Positions 12,499 through 25,042 are shown, counted from the stretch's first letter. The stretch: 64,000 nucleotides of DNA from Leptodactylus fallax (GCA_947044405.1 CAMRHE010000011.1:10415001-10479000), one strand, 5' to 3'. The notes: generated by a model from the sequence alone, not told the origin. Translations and numbers: made by a program.

Positions 12499-14253
12499 AG
12501 GGGTATTCCCATCTCAGCAATGTTAGATAATATGTTAGAGAAAGTTAAAATAAGGTGTTTGCCAAATGCATTTATTTTTTCAAAAATGTACCTGTATTGA
12601 GATGATCTCTTGTGACCTAATTTCTGATTTATCCCTATTGTCATTGTATACAGCCACCAATCTGTTCAGACAGTCATGGTCATGCCTGCACACAGTGGCA
12701 TAACTAGGAATGGCTGGGCCCCAAGGTGAACATTTGACGTGGGTCACCCCCAAACCGCCGCCCCAGACCTCCCCGCACAAACCGCATTCCTGAACATACT
12801 ATTATGCGACATAGTGGCCCCTGAACACAGTATTATGCCCCATAGTGGCCCTTGCACACAGTATTATGCCCCATAGTGGCCCCTGCACACAGTATTATGC
12901 CCCATAGTGGCCCCTGCACACAGTATTATGCCCCATAGTGGCCCCTGCACACAGTATTATGCAGCATAGTGGCCCCTGCACACAGTATTATGCAGCATAG
13001 TGGCCCCTGCACACAGTATTATGCCCCATAGTGGCCCCTGCATACAGTAGTGTGCCCCATAGTGGCCCCTGCACACAGTAGTGTGCCCCATAGAGGCCCC
13101 TGCACACAGTATTATGCAGCATAGTGGCCCCTACACACAGCATTATGCCCCATAGGGGCCCCAGCACACAGTATTATGCAGCATAGTGGCCCCTGCACAC
13201 AGTATTATGCCCCATAGTGGCCCCTCCACACAGTATTATGCCCCATAGTGGGCACTGCACACAGTATTATGGCCCATTGTGGACCACCCATGAACGATTA
13301 TTATACTCTGGGGTCTTTTCAGAAACCAGAGTATAATGATCGGAGACCCAGGGTAGGATACAAACATAAAAAACAATGCTACTTACCTCTCCCTGGCTCC
13401 GATGCATTCCAGTGCGCTACTTCGGCCATCTTCAATGTTGGACCGGATCTCGCGTGAGTCCGGGCCCTGTGGCAGCAGCTACCGCTACTACCCCAGTATT
13501 TACGCCCCTGCCTGCACACTGCTGTTTCTTCTCAGCTCCCTGTCCATCCAACTCTGAGCTTTATTTTAGTGTATAGACTGGCAAGAGGAGTGCAGAGCTA
13601 CCCTGTGCGCTGCTTGTTGCTCTGCATTCATGTACTGTATACTAATACACTAATAAATGAACTTTTCTAGCAATAAGGATCTGATTTCTTAGATCTATTC
13701 AGCCTCTCTTCTTTCCAATCAGAGTGTAATATAATCGCTGCTATCTCCCAGCACTGACTACTACTGGTGCTCCATTCTACTAAAAGACAGTCATGATGAC
13801 AAGGAGAGAACATAGCATAGCTAGCAGTGCTGGGAGATGCCAGGGGATCACATTGCACTCTGACAGGAAAGGAGGGAAGAGGAACATATAAGTGGCAGCC
13901 TCACTGCTAGAAAAGTTTATTTATCTTGATTGGAGGTGAGAACAAGCAAACAAGAATGCAGTGCCTACATGTCATAGTCAGACATGGAGAAACAGTGGTA
14001 TATACATGGAGAAATACACAGTGGGACCCAGGCATAGATAGTACATGTTATCTTTTGTGGAGATAAAGAATATGTAGTGGATACTTAACTAATGGAGTTA
14101 TCGGAAGCATGCATCAGCCTAGTTGCAGCTTTCCTGCAGAACAAGTGAGGGCAAGGCTAAGCCCATCCTAATAATGAGGAGGAACTGCCAAAGAAATTGT
14201 TGTTTTAGAATCATGGTGACCCAACAGTGAAACAGTGAGACGGGAATACCCCT
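12499..14253. mobile_element. TTAA-type non-autonomous element (J), host of copy B
   Basis: The ends are AGGGGTATTCCCATCTCA and the inverse TGAGACGGGAATACCCCT, with TTAA on the right (14254-14257) and TCAA, a one-base variant, on the left (12495-12498). The foldback element at 47085-47583 has the same terminal AGGGGTATTCCC next to proven TTAA duplications. Most of the interior is copy B plus unique non-coding DNA. Confidence 0.72.
12693..13510. mobile_element. hAT-type non-autonomous element, copy B
   Basis: It begins CAGTGGCATAACTAGG and ends TATTTACGCCCCTG, with a perfect 8-bp duplication CCTGCACA at 12685-12692 and 13511-13518. It contains about fifteen 31-bp minisatellite units (about 12800-13270) and one hairpin module (13300-13337). 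It is inserted within element J, so it is the younger of the two. Confidence 0.95.
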
Positions 14254-14394
14254 TTAAATATTGTGACATGATAACAAAACCTTTCAAAAGATGTAAATCA
14301 CAACACTGGATGGCACGTAGATACAGATAGGATGGACCACATATTACTTTGTGATAACATATTACAAGAGTTTGCTGCTAGTATTGGGTCAACC
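14254..14394. other. Short unassigned spacer
   Basis: No recognisable feature between element J and the SINE. Confidence 0.4.
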
Positions 14395-14690
14395 TTGTGA
14401 GATTCATCATGTGATTTATCACAGAGTGTGCTCAGCAGTTCCATTTCACAGCCTTGCAGTGCTGGACTCTTGCGTTCAAATCCTGCCAAGTACAACATCT
14501 GCAAGGAGTTTGTATGTTTGTGTGGGTTTCCTCCAGGTGCTCCAGTTTCCTCCCACACTCCAAAGACATACAGATAGGGAATGTAGATTGTGAGCCCTAT
14601 ATGGGACAGTGACTGACAATGTCTGTAAAGCGCTGTGGAATATGATGGCGCTATAAAAGTAAACTAAAAAAATAAATAAAATAACTTGTT
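14395..14690 (+). mobile_element. V-SINE-like tRNA-derived SINE
   Basis: A tRNA box-B-like GCGTTCAAATCCTGCC near 14473 is followed by the conserved central region GTGGGTTTCCTCCAGGTGCT, CCTCCCACACTCCAAAGACA, then GATTGTGAGCCC and TGTAAAGCGCTGTGG, with an A-rich tail. This arrangement is the V-SINE-type core known from fishes and amphibians, a Pol III-transcribed element mobilised by a LINE. The box A region is decayed, so it is probably not transcribed now. Confidence 0.82.
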
Positions 14691-15299
14691 TGGTCTGAAC
14701 CAGAACTGCTATTATCAGGGGCTTAACTATCGGGGTAGCAGCGGTAGCAGCTGCCACAGGGCCCGGGACATTACGGGCCCCGCGGGCCCCAGATGCTTTT
14801 TTTTTTTTTATAGTCCGTAACTCCAGCAGGTAATGGGCCCTATATACTTACTGATCCCCGGGGTCCCGCTCACGGCCTCCTGCGCTTCCGATTCTGCAGA
14901 GGCGTCTGTGAGCAGGAGCGGGGACCGGTATGTGAGGCCGCGGGCCGAACCCCACAATCTCTGCTATCATTATACTCCGGGGTCTTTTCAGACCCCGGAG
15001 TATAATAATCGGAGGCCCAGGGGAGGTGAGGGAACATAAAAAACAATGTACTCACCTCTCCTGCGCTTCTCCAGGCTTCGGGCCTGTTTGGTGACGTCCC
15101 CGACGTCATTTTGCATCGCGACGCCTTGCCCGCATCACGTGACGCCGGCCTGGTTCCACATTGAAGGCGGCCGAAGCAGCAGCGACTGGACGGGAGCGAG
15201 GAACAGGTAAGCAAAGTTGTTTTTTATGTTTCTATCCTCCCCTGGGTCTCCGATCATTATACTCTGGGGTCTGAAAAGACTCCAGAGTATAATAATTGT

Positions 15300-15915
15300 T
15301 CATGAGTGGTCCACAATGGGACATATAATAGTGTGTGCAAGGGCCACAATGGGGCAAAATACTCAGTGCAGGGGCCACTATAGGGAATAATAGTGTGTGC
15401 AGGGGCCACTATGGGATATAATACTGTGTGCAGGGACCACTATGGGATATAATACTGTGTACAGGGGCCACTATGGGGAATGATACTGTGTGCAGGGGCC
15501 ACTATGGGACATTATACTGTGTGCAGAGGCCACTATGGGACATGATACTGTGTGCAGGGGCCACTATGGGGCATGATACTGTGTGCAGGGGCCACTATGG
15601 GTCATGATACTGTGTGCAGGGGCCACTATGGGACATGATACTGTGTGCAGGGGCCACTATGGGGCATGATACTGTGTACAGGGGCCACTATGGGCAAGAT
15701 ACTGTGTGCAGGGGCCACTATGGGACATGATACTGTGTGCAGGGGCCACTATGGGGCATGATACTGTGTGCAGGGGACACTATGGGGCATGATACTGTGT
15801 GCAGGGGCCACTATGGGGCATGATACTGTGTGCAGGGGCCACTATTGGGCATGATACTGTGTGCAGGGGCCACTATGGGGCATGATACTGTGTGCAGGAG
15901 CCACTATGGCACATA
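15300..15915. repeat. 31-bp minisatellite array in copy C
   Basis: About 20 units of GGGGCCACTATGGGRCATGA + TACTGTGTGCA (31 bp), the reverse complement of the units in copies B and E. Outer units are diverged and inner ones almost identical, the usual pattern for arrays that expand internally. Confidence 0.95.
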
Positions 15916-15943
15916 ATAGTGTGCGCAGGAATGCTTTTTTTTT

Positions 15944-16018
15944 TGGGCGGGGGGGGGTTGGAGGGGGCGGTCCGGGGAGGGGGGGCGATTGGGGGCAGCG
16001 GTTCGGGGGGGGGGGGCC
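15944..16018 (+). other. G-rich tract with G-quadruplex potential
   Basis: Between the minisatellite and the right terminal repeat of copy C lie more than eight runs of three or more G (for example GGGCGGGGGGGGGTTGG and GGTTCGGGGGGGGGGGG). The matching region in copy E (29909-29942) is a C-run on the other strand. Confidence 0.75.
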
Positions 16019-16604
16019 CATGTCAAATGTTCGCCTTGGGGCCCAGCCATTCCTAGTTACGCCACTGGCTATTATTATAATCTGGGGTCTCTTCAGTCAG
16101 AGAGTTCAACGCGTTGAGCATAAAACACATATTCATTTTTTTTCTTCCTTCTTATTTCTATGAGAATACATTAAATAGAACATGTCAAATTAAAATCTGA
16201 TGCATGTTTCCAAAATAGAAATCTGAGGCTGTACCCTGGACTTTCTGTTGTGGATAGAGGTGTGCAGCAGATTTGCAGTAGATTTGCACAAGAATTAGCC
16301 CTTTTGTCATTCAACTGGGCTAATCCTTTGCATTTGTGTCTTAAACAAGTTACATGGCACCAGCCAGAAATCAATGCAGAAATTATACTATGTGTGTGAA
16401 TGGAGTTCCAATTTCAGTTACATACATGGCTATTTATATTGATTAGGCATGAAATCCATGCCAAAATGGATGTGGATTTTGAATTATATGGACATACCCT
16501 TCATTTCTATATTCTTTGTAAATTGGCTCTTTCTGGAATAACATGCAATAACATACAATATCAGATGTATTGCCAGTGAACTCTATCTATATCTATATGC
16601 GTTA

Positions 16605-16813
16605 GGCCCGGTTCACATCTGCGTTCAGATTTCCGTTCGGGGAGTCCGCTTGGGGATCCCCCAAACAGAAACCTATGCGCATAAAAAAGCGGTTTACTTG
16701 GGAAACCCGTGGACCCCATAGACTATAATGGGGTTCGTGTGGTTTCCACACGAAACATGTGGAGAGGAAAGGATTCCTCGAACAGAAACCTGAACGCAGA
16801 TGTGGACCGGGCC
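16605..16813. mobile_element. Palindromic MITE, TTA duplication
   Basis: The ends are GGCCCGGTTCACATCTGCG and the inverse CGCAGATGTGGACCGGGCC, with TTA at 16602-16604 and 16814-16816. The 3-bp TWA-type duplication and the GG start fit PIF/Harbinger. It encodes nothing. Confidence 0.88.
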
Positions 16814-16816
16814 TTA

Positions 16817-17513
16817 GTTTTAATATACAATTTTGCTACATCTGTACATATTCACGCTAGATGGATTTTTGCTGAGGGCTGAGGAGGTTTCTGAGCAATG
16901 TATGAGTGGATAGGGAAAAGCGAACATAGGCAACTGTAAAGGGAGGAAGGCATCATTGTCCTTCAGTAAGGTTTTGTGTACACAACCGTAATTTACGGTC
17001 GACAAATACTGATGTGCAATCCAAACAAAATGTGTCCACATTGCATCAGTATGTCTTCCGGAATCACGGATCCTATATGATTCCCTACACTGGTCTATGC
17101 CGCAAATGCGTCCATAAATAGGACAAGCTTCATAATTTGTAGTCCTGCAGGTGTTGCAGGAAAATACCACTTTAGACCTCAATCTTCAAGAAGTATAATT
17201 CTTTATACAGGACCCAGCTCTCCTTTATACATTAAAACCCCCATTTATAACATCATTCTCACTTTCTATTGGAGGAAGTTAACATCAATCACTGTCAACA
17301 TTAATATAGTTCTCAGACAATAGGCTAGACATATATGCTTACACAGATGTTTTCCCATGTCTGGGGCCCTTTAACATCCTGTTCTTTATCAATAGTCAAA
17401 GAGGATCTTTGACATCAGCTAATGGCTACCCCCACCTAAGGAATGTCTCACAGGATATAACATTTCTTAAAACACATATGGGTACACTCACCAATTATGA
17501 GAATATATGTATA
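16817..17513. other. No gene recognised
   Basis: Non-repetitive-looking DNA without recognisable features. The 120-codon frame on the minus strand here has no family motif. Confidence 0.5.
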
Positions 17514-18428
<915 letters not shown>

Positions 18429-18566
18429 TACATTAAAACACAAGACTTCATTACATTACATTATCTAATGTGATAATATGACACCGCAAGTGGATATATA
18501 CTTAATAATTTCTCTTCACAGGCATGGGCACATGGCTGCAAAATTTGCGTTCATGTGTCTAGGCCC

Positions 18567-19070
18567 TGTAAACTGATGACTGGAAAAATATTGGAAGGGA
18601 TGTACATCTCACCCAGGTTGCTCAGATGGGTGAGCATTATTTAAGTGCTGTACACTGGGTTAGATTTTTATAGAATGGCAGGTAGGTTGGCAGTGGGACC
18701 TGCCATTCCCTTCCCCTCCAGTCCACACCTTGTGGACACTCCTGGAGAAACCCAGCTGACTGGGATGTCCTCGTCAAGGGGATATAACAAGTCTGCTAGG
18801 AGAACAGACTGTGGCAGAGCTTGGCTGGAAAGCCACAAAGAAAGTGGCTACTGCTGGAAGACAATCTGACTGTTTGAACCTGTTCCTATTCTAGGTGAGG
18901 TAACCTATTTCTGTTTAGTTAGAGCCCAGATGGGCAGGTATTTATTCTTTTTTGGTCTCTGTTATGTTGCATGTAACAAGGAGTGCTTTGAGTGAATAAA
19001 ACTCAATACTTGGACTAATACCTTGGAGTCTGTATCCATGTCAGTCCACCCAGCACCCCAGATCCTGACA
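18567..19070 (+). mobile_element. Candidate solo LTR (504 bp)
   Basis: It starts TGTAAACTGATGAC and ends GATCCTGACA, flanked by GCCC on both sides (18563-18566, 19071-19074). An AATAAA signal at about 18994-18999 lies about 70 bp before the end, as expected for an LTR polyadenylation site, and GGATATAACAAG may serve as a TATA element. No internal retroviral genes adjoin it. Either a Gypsy or an endogenous retrovirus origin is possible. Confidence 0.58.
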
Positions 19071-19074
19071 GCCC

Positions 19075-19659
19075 GCAGAAATGAATGGGACTGTATTTTT
19101 TGCATATCCGCAATTTTGGATCAAAACTAGAGGCCTAAGACATAATACACAAACTTCTGATTTATACTTATTCTGATTAACAGAAAATTATTTGGTTATT
19201 AGATTCAGAAAATAATACATTTAATGCCTGCATTTGAGATTTACTCTGTCTGATAAACACAGCACTGCAAATTTCATACTGAGTTTGAAAATAAATCCAT
19301 CTATTTTATTCAATTTAATTTCAAGTCAACAATTGTTGAATTACAGCTTGGTGCTGCATTGTAGTAGGAATTTATTTTCAAGCAATCACTTTTGTTTCTA
19401 TACATCAACATGTTATAACAATGCAAATGGATTGTTTTGTTTGTTATACTGGAAACATTTTGATGAAAGACTTAATACTTGTCTTAGGAGTACTGTGGAT
19501 TCATATATATATTTTACTTTTCACTTTGAAAAAAATAGCAAATAGTGTTCAAAATGTCTTTAATATTTTTTTTTTTTCTTTATACATCAAATCATAACTA
19601 CAGATTTACAATTATTTAAAAATATATATTGACAATTTCAAAGAATTATTATCGGAAAT
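19075..19659. other. AT-rich DNA, possibly conserved non-coding
   Basis: There are no TE ends. The stretch 19210-19550 is AT-rich, low in simple repeats and of the texture seen in conserved non-coding elements. Conservation cannot be judged from one sequence. Confidence 0.35.
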
Positions 19660-19770
19660 TGAAACTTGAAGCTGGAGGGGGACATTAAACTGTGGAGGCA
19701 GCTGAAGCGGGGCATTAAACTGGGGGCAGCTGGAGGGGACATTAAACTGTGGGGGCGGCTGAAGGGGCAA
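19660..19770. repeat. Short minisatellite (GGGACATTAAACTG type)
   Basis: Three to four units of about 32 bp with the core GGGGACATTAAACTGTGG and GGCAGCTGGAGG. It is the same monomer as the long array at 22960-23930. Confidence 0.85.
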
Positions 19771-20141
19771 CGCGCTGACACACAAGTAAACAGAGATGCT
19801 GTCTCAGAGTGTGGCCCCTGACTGTGTTTATTTATTACAGTACTGAGGCCCCCGCATTTTACCAACTATAGCTTAACCAAATATATATTTAAATGAGAAT
19901 CATATATAAGGTAAAGAAATAAGTTTAATATTAGCTCTGTGGTATAAATTAAGCTTTAGGTATAGTGAATGGATTATTTATTGAATATAAGTTTTCTATA
20001 TCCCATATATTTCATACTCTAGCTATTTCCACTGTCACAGATTAAAATTGTCTGGATGCAAGTGATGAGCAATTCACTTATGATTTTTGTGTGTAGCTAT
20101 ATAAGAGACTCTTATAAGAGTTCTAGGAAACGAAAAAGTAT

Positions 20142-22943
20142 TTAACCTTCCTCTAGTGTTAGCTTTCTGTTACTCTTTCTTATGTTAACGGGTCGGTTTT
20201 GACCCGTGTCTTAAATCACCCCTAGGATACCCTAAAAACAGTTAATTATGATCCAATTTGTTTCTTACCTCTTAGTTACCTTGTTAGGGTTTCTCATCCA
20301 TGGAAGGATTGATTTTAATATTTTTGTTGTGGCCCCCTGGGCCTTTCATTTGAGAGCGTACCCTTCATTTTCAATATAAAAATATTGTCAAATGAACCTC
20401 AAGAGAATAATATAAACTTAAAAAAGTTTGTTATATTACCTGACTATTACTGAAGGGTTTTAGAACACATTTCTTAAATGTAAAAAAATATACATATATA
20501 TATTTTATATTATTAACTCTAGTAACATCTATGGTGTTACGGGTCAATTTTGACCCATATCTAACTACTTTATGAAAAAGGCAAAAAACAGATTTTTTTT
20601 TTTTTTTATAGAACTTTAATACAAATAAAAGATGAAAATTATATTAACATTAATAGCAATAATAATAAAAAGTAGCTTTTGTAGGTCAAACAAACAAACA
20701 ACAATCAATCAAGCAAATCAAATCAACAGAAATCAAATACTAGTTTTTAGATGCATTAGTATTTAGATGCATGTGTGGCAAAAAGTGACATTTTTTGTGT
20801 GTTCTTTGCAGAGGTATTTTTTGCAGGCGAAGCACGATGTGTTTGTCTTTCTGTCCTTCTTGCTAGGGCAGACCTGACACCTCTTTCTTTTAGAATCAGG
20901 TGGTCTCACTGGGGTTGTGGCTGTTGTGGTTGATGTTGAGGTAGGGCTGGTTGAGGAGGATGCTGGTGATGATGCTCTTTGTGTTGCTGTGGGTGTGGGC
21001 GAAGCACTTGTTGAGCTCTGGAGTTGTCGGACCAAGGCTTCAGCGGCTGGGTCTCGGGGCACCCGTTCCCTTTGGTCAATGTGCGCCTTGACAAGGGATC
21101 TTCCTAGTTCCTCAAGAAACATCCTCCGCTTGTTTTTTTTCTTTGAATTCCATCCTTGGTGAATGTGGGTCCACAACACAAATGCATTGCATGCTGACAC
21201 ATCAAGGATGTTGGAAAATACAACCATTGGCCATCTCCTAGTCATTCGCTGGCAAGTGTAGGTGGCAGTCAGCTTGTCCAGGTTGTCCTCTCCTCCTTTG
21301 TTTTTGTTATAGTCCAGGATGATTCTGTGCTTTTTGTCACTTCCTGATGACACAGCTGCATCTTTGTGAAGTGTGGCCATCAGTACCACATTCCGTCGTT
21401 TTTTGGGGCAGTATGAAACAGCAGTGGTGGTGTCTGTAAAAACAAACTTTGAGGAAAGTGGAGCCCTGTCCTTCATCTGCAACAATTCAGCGGGCAGCTC
21501 AGGTTTGTTTTTTTTCACTGTGCCCACCATGGTGATTTTCCTCCTGAGAAGTTCTTGTCCAAGGTCATAGCTGGTAAAAAAATTGTCACAAGTAATGTCG
21601 TGACCCTGCAGTCCAGTAGTCATATCGAGGACTACACGTTTTCCTTGGTTTTTTTTCAAGGATGCCGCTTGCAGACTTGCCTGTGTAAATCTGTACATTC
21701 CATGCATAGCTAGTTTTTTGCATCACAGGCTGCCCAGATTTTTGCGCCGTATTTGCCTGGCTTACTTGGCATGTATTGCCGGAAGGGGCATTTTCTGCGG
21801 AAAGGGAGAAAACGTTCGTCTACTGTCACCTCTGGCCCTGGGTTGAACATCAGTGGAAGGAGCTGCACCCATTTCTCCCAAACATCCCTGATGGGAGCAA
21901 GTTTGTCAGATTTTGTTCTGGTGTCTCTGTTGTCAAATCTGAGGACTCTTGATATCATTTGAAACTTTTGAAGTGACATTGTTGCCCGGAAAATATTCCT
22001 GCCTGTCGATGCGTCCCAGAGACTATCAGTGGCCTCATTGCAGGATTTGTACACTCCAGCAAGGAGAAGAACACCAATGTAGGCATCCAGGTCATCATCA
22101 TAAAGGTTATTCCACATGTTGCCGTGGACTTTTTTTTCCTTCAAGGTTTGTCATAGCAATAATGACTTTTTTGATTGACAATGGCATAAACAGATCAAAA
22201 CATGTCTTGATGTCACTTACTCTTGTCACAGCAAACCTTGTGATCCCAGGGGTCACTTTTATGACATTTGCAGCATCTGCCCTGCCATGTACATCTGGAG
22301 GTACTGAGCTCCAAATGATCGTGCCACTTTTGGATTTGAATCTTTCAGCGGGAGCAGCTTCAGCACCGGTGACCTCCTCAACAGACTGATCAGAACTGTC
22401 TGTCTTCCGGTTGATACTCCACATCATCTTCCTCCTCAGAAACCTGTTCATCTGTATCAGTTTGCTGCTGTGTGTCCTCTGATTCATTATCATCCAAGAT
22501 ATAATCCAGAATTTGGCTTGCATCTAATCTTCTCCTCATTGTTGCATGGTGTAAACTGAAGATGTATACTCTGCAAAGTACTAACTGTAAGCTGATTTGG
22601 CCATACATGCCTGGACATGTCCCTAACTCAAGTTGTTGGAGGTAGAGCTGGCTGTGGGCTGTTGGTTTATATTGTGTTTATGAGTTCAGTTTTGGGACTT
22701 ATTATTGTTTTTTTACTCTTATATTAGACCTGGGTCGAAATTGACCCCAACAACACAAATGTTATAATTTTAATAAGAGCATTTTACAATTTAGTAAAAT
22801 AGTTTTATTTTATTGTATTTTGTTTAAAAATAAGTTTCTGAAAGTCAAAAAGTCTTGATGCAATAAACAAATGTATGTAGAATTTGTATGCATTTAAAAC
22901 CTAAAATGGGTCGGTCACGACCCTAACACTAGAGGAAGGTTAA
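20142..22943 (-). mobile_element. piggyBac element, nearly complete
   Basis: Target TTAA is present at both edges (20142-20145 and 22940-22943). Directly inside are 17-bp inverted repeats CCTTCCTCTAGTGTTAG. Subterminal GGGTC...GACCC palindromes occur near 20190, 20540, 22727 and 22908. The element is about 2.8 kb, normal for an autonomous piggyBac, and holds one transposase gene on the minus strand. The identical ends suggest a fairly recent insertion. Confidence 0.96.
20763..22539 (-). pseudogene. piggyBac transposase, frameshifted
   Basis: piggyBac transposases excise and insert DNA at TTAA without footprints. The likely start is MRRRLDASQILDYI at 22539, after which an acidic N-terminal region runs to about 22400. 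The core follows, including LDAYIGVLLLAGVYKS and RFDNRDTR. The catalytic Asp residues are in TVDERF (codon 21818-21820), TCDNFFTSY (21585-21587) and GGEDNLDKL (21285-21287), so all three survive. The C-terminus is Ser/Thr-rich and then Cys-rich (CQVC, CFAC, CKEH, CHTC), the zinc-binding end that recognises the transposon ends. The frame breaks near 22405, in an A8 run near 22135, near 21708 (with a TAG) and in an A8 run near 21658. Length is near 590 codons if joined. It is either a young pseudogene or an intact gene with sequencing errors. Confidence 0.95.
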
Positions 22944-22959
22944 ATAGCTAGCTAATACT

Positions 22960-23930
22960 CATGTGAGCTAGAGGCAAGACATTAAACCGTGGGGGCAACT
23001 GGAAGGGGAAATTAAACTGTGCAGCCAACTGTAGGGCAACATTACACTGTAGGGGCAGCTGGAGGGGGACATTAAATTGGGGCAAGGGGGAAATTAAACT
23101 GTGCAGCCAACTGAAGGGCCCCATTAACCTGTGGGGGCAGCTGGTGAGGTACATTCAACTGGAGAAGGGTGTTAAATAAGGGGTAACTGCAGGGGACATT
23201 AAATTGTGGGGACAAATGGAAAAGGATATTAAACTGGGGGCAACTGGAGGGGGGAAATTAAACTCTGCAGCCAACTGAAGGGCCACATTAACCTGTGGGG
23301 TAACTGGTGTGGGATATTAAACTGGGGACAACTGGAGGAGGGTGTTAAATGGGGGAGGAAACTGGAGGGGGACATTAAACTGTGGGGACAAATGGAGGAG
23401 GAAATTAAACTGTGGGGGTAGCTGGAGGAGGACATTAAACTGTGGGGTAGCTTGAAGGGGACATTAAACTGTGGGTGCACTTGGAGAGGGACTTTATACT
23501 ATGGGGGCAATTGGATTGGGACATTAAACTGTGGGGCAGCCAGAAGAGAACATTAAACTGGCAGCAGCTGGAAGGGGACATTAAACTGGGAGCAACTGGA
23601 AAGGGAAATTAAACTGTGTAGAAAGCTGTAGGGCAACATTAAACTGGAGGGGTACATTAAACTGAGGGCAACTGGAGGGGGACATTAAACTTGGGGCAAT
23701 AAACCAGCAGGGGGCAACAGGAGGTTGATATTAAACTGTGGAAGAAGCTGGAGGGGGACATTAAACTGTCAGGGCAACTGGAGGAGACATTATACTATGG
23801 AAAAAGATGGAGGGGGACATTAAACTGCGGGTGAACTTGGAGAGGGACTTTATACTGTGAGAACAATTGGAGGGGTACATTGTGCTATAAGGGTAACTGA
23901 AGGGGACATTATAATGTGGTGACATACCAT
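22960..23930. repeat. Minisatellite, about 32-bp units (GGGACATTAAACTG type)
   Basis: Roughly thirty irregular units built from GGGGGACATTAAACTGTGG + GGGCAACTGGAG, with unit lengths varying around 30-34 bp. It starts just right of the piggyBac element. The related short array at 19660-19770 lies about 370 bp left of the element, so the piggyBac may have inserted within a larger minisatellite-bearing repeat. Confidence 0.9.
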
Positions 23931-24481
23931 GTTAGGGTGACTTTAGGGGAGATAAACTGTGTGAAGGCACAAAGAGAAATTAATGGAAATGGGCAGAATC
24001 AAAGTGGAATTGGGTGGGGCTAAATTATCCGTGGCACGCACACCACAGTCCCTCTTTCTGTCCGTTGGAAGGTATAGCTATTCTAATATAATGTTAACAA
24101 AGTTTACTAGTTAAGCAGGGCTGCACTATATGAATTGTATGAGTAATGAAGCAGGGCTGCACTACTTATATTGTATAAATTGTCTCTCAGAATGAGAGTG
24201 CTTGCAGTTCAATGCTCTAGAACATTGAGTGCAATTGTATAGAACATTAAACACTGACTTGTGACTGAATAAGCTGATTTTATCTAGAAGTTTAAGTTTA
24301 AAACTAAGTTAGCTGTGTACATTTTTTTTTTTTTTTTTTTTGTTGCCTTGTGACAATGTGAGTAACACAAGCAGTGCACAAAGGGGAAGCTGTGAATTGT
24401 GAATGCCTGCAGGAAGACTTCTATCTCATTTGTATTTTAGATTAGTAGAAAATGATAAATTTGCCATGGTAGATGCCTATC
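23931..24481. other. No gene; AT-rich with poly-T
   Basis: Contains a 22-base poly-T near 24320. TGCCTATC at 24474-24481 is the target duplication of copy D. Nothing else recognised. Confidence 0.5.
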
Positions 24482-25042
24482 CAGTGGCGTAACTAGGAAT
24501 GACTGGGCCCCAAGGCGAACATTTGACATGCCCCTCCCGGCAACCGCTACCCCCGCACAAACCACATTCCCACAAACACTATTATGCCCCATAGTGGCCC
24601 CTGCACATAGTATTATACCCCATTGTGGACCACCCATGAACAATTATACTCTGGGGTCTGAAAAGCCCCCAGAGCATAATGATCAGAGACCCAGGGGAGG
24701 ATACAAACATAAAGAACAATGTTACTTACCTCTCCCTGGCTCTGGCGTACTCCCCGCTACATTCGGCCTTTTTCAATGTTGGACTAGACATCATATGAGC
24801 CAGGCATGCGTTGCGATGCATAATGACGTCAGCCTGGCCCACAGTGACGTCTTGGACATCACCAAACAGGCCCAAAGCCTGCTGGAGCACAGGAGAGGTA
24901 AGTAACATTGCAGTGTTTGTAGGGTTCTCGGCCTGTTTCCTTACTTACCGATCCCCGCTTCTGCTCTCAGTCACCTCTGCCCCCTAATGTCTCGGGCCCT
25001 GTGGCAGCCACTACTGCTGCTACCCCAGTATTCAAGCCACTG
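24482..25042. mobile_element. hAT-type non-autonomous element, copy D
   Basis: It begins CAGTGGCGTAACTAGG and ends TATTCAAGCCACTG. The flanks TGCCTATC (24474-24481) and TGTCTATC (25043-25050) agree at seven of eight positions. It retains barely two minisatellite units, one hairpin module (24646-24681) and a CRE-like TGACGTCA. It is the shortest copy of the family in the window. Confidence 0.9.

Larger units (their letters stand above)
14716..16067. mobile_element. hAT-type non-autonomous element, copy C
   Basis: It begins CAGGGGCTTAACTATC and ends CTAGTTACGCCACTG, with a perfect 8-bp duplication GCTATTAT at 14708-14715 and 16068-16075. At 1352 bp it is one of the fullest copies: left end, poly-T, CpG-rich block, hairpin (14966-15003), CpG-rich core with GACGTCATTTTG, second hairpin (15257-15294), about 20 minisatellite units, G-rich tract, right end. 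No transposase is encoded. Confidence 0.95.
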
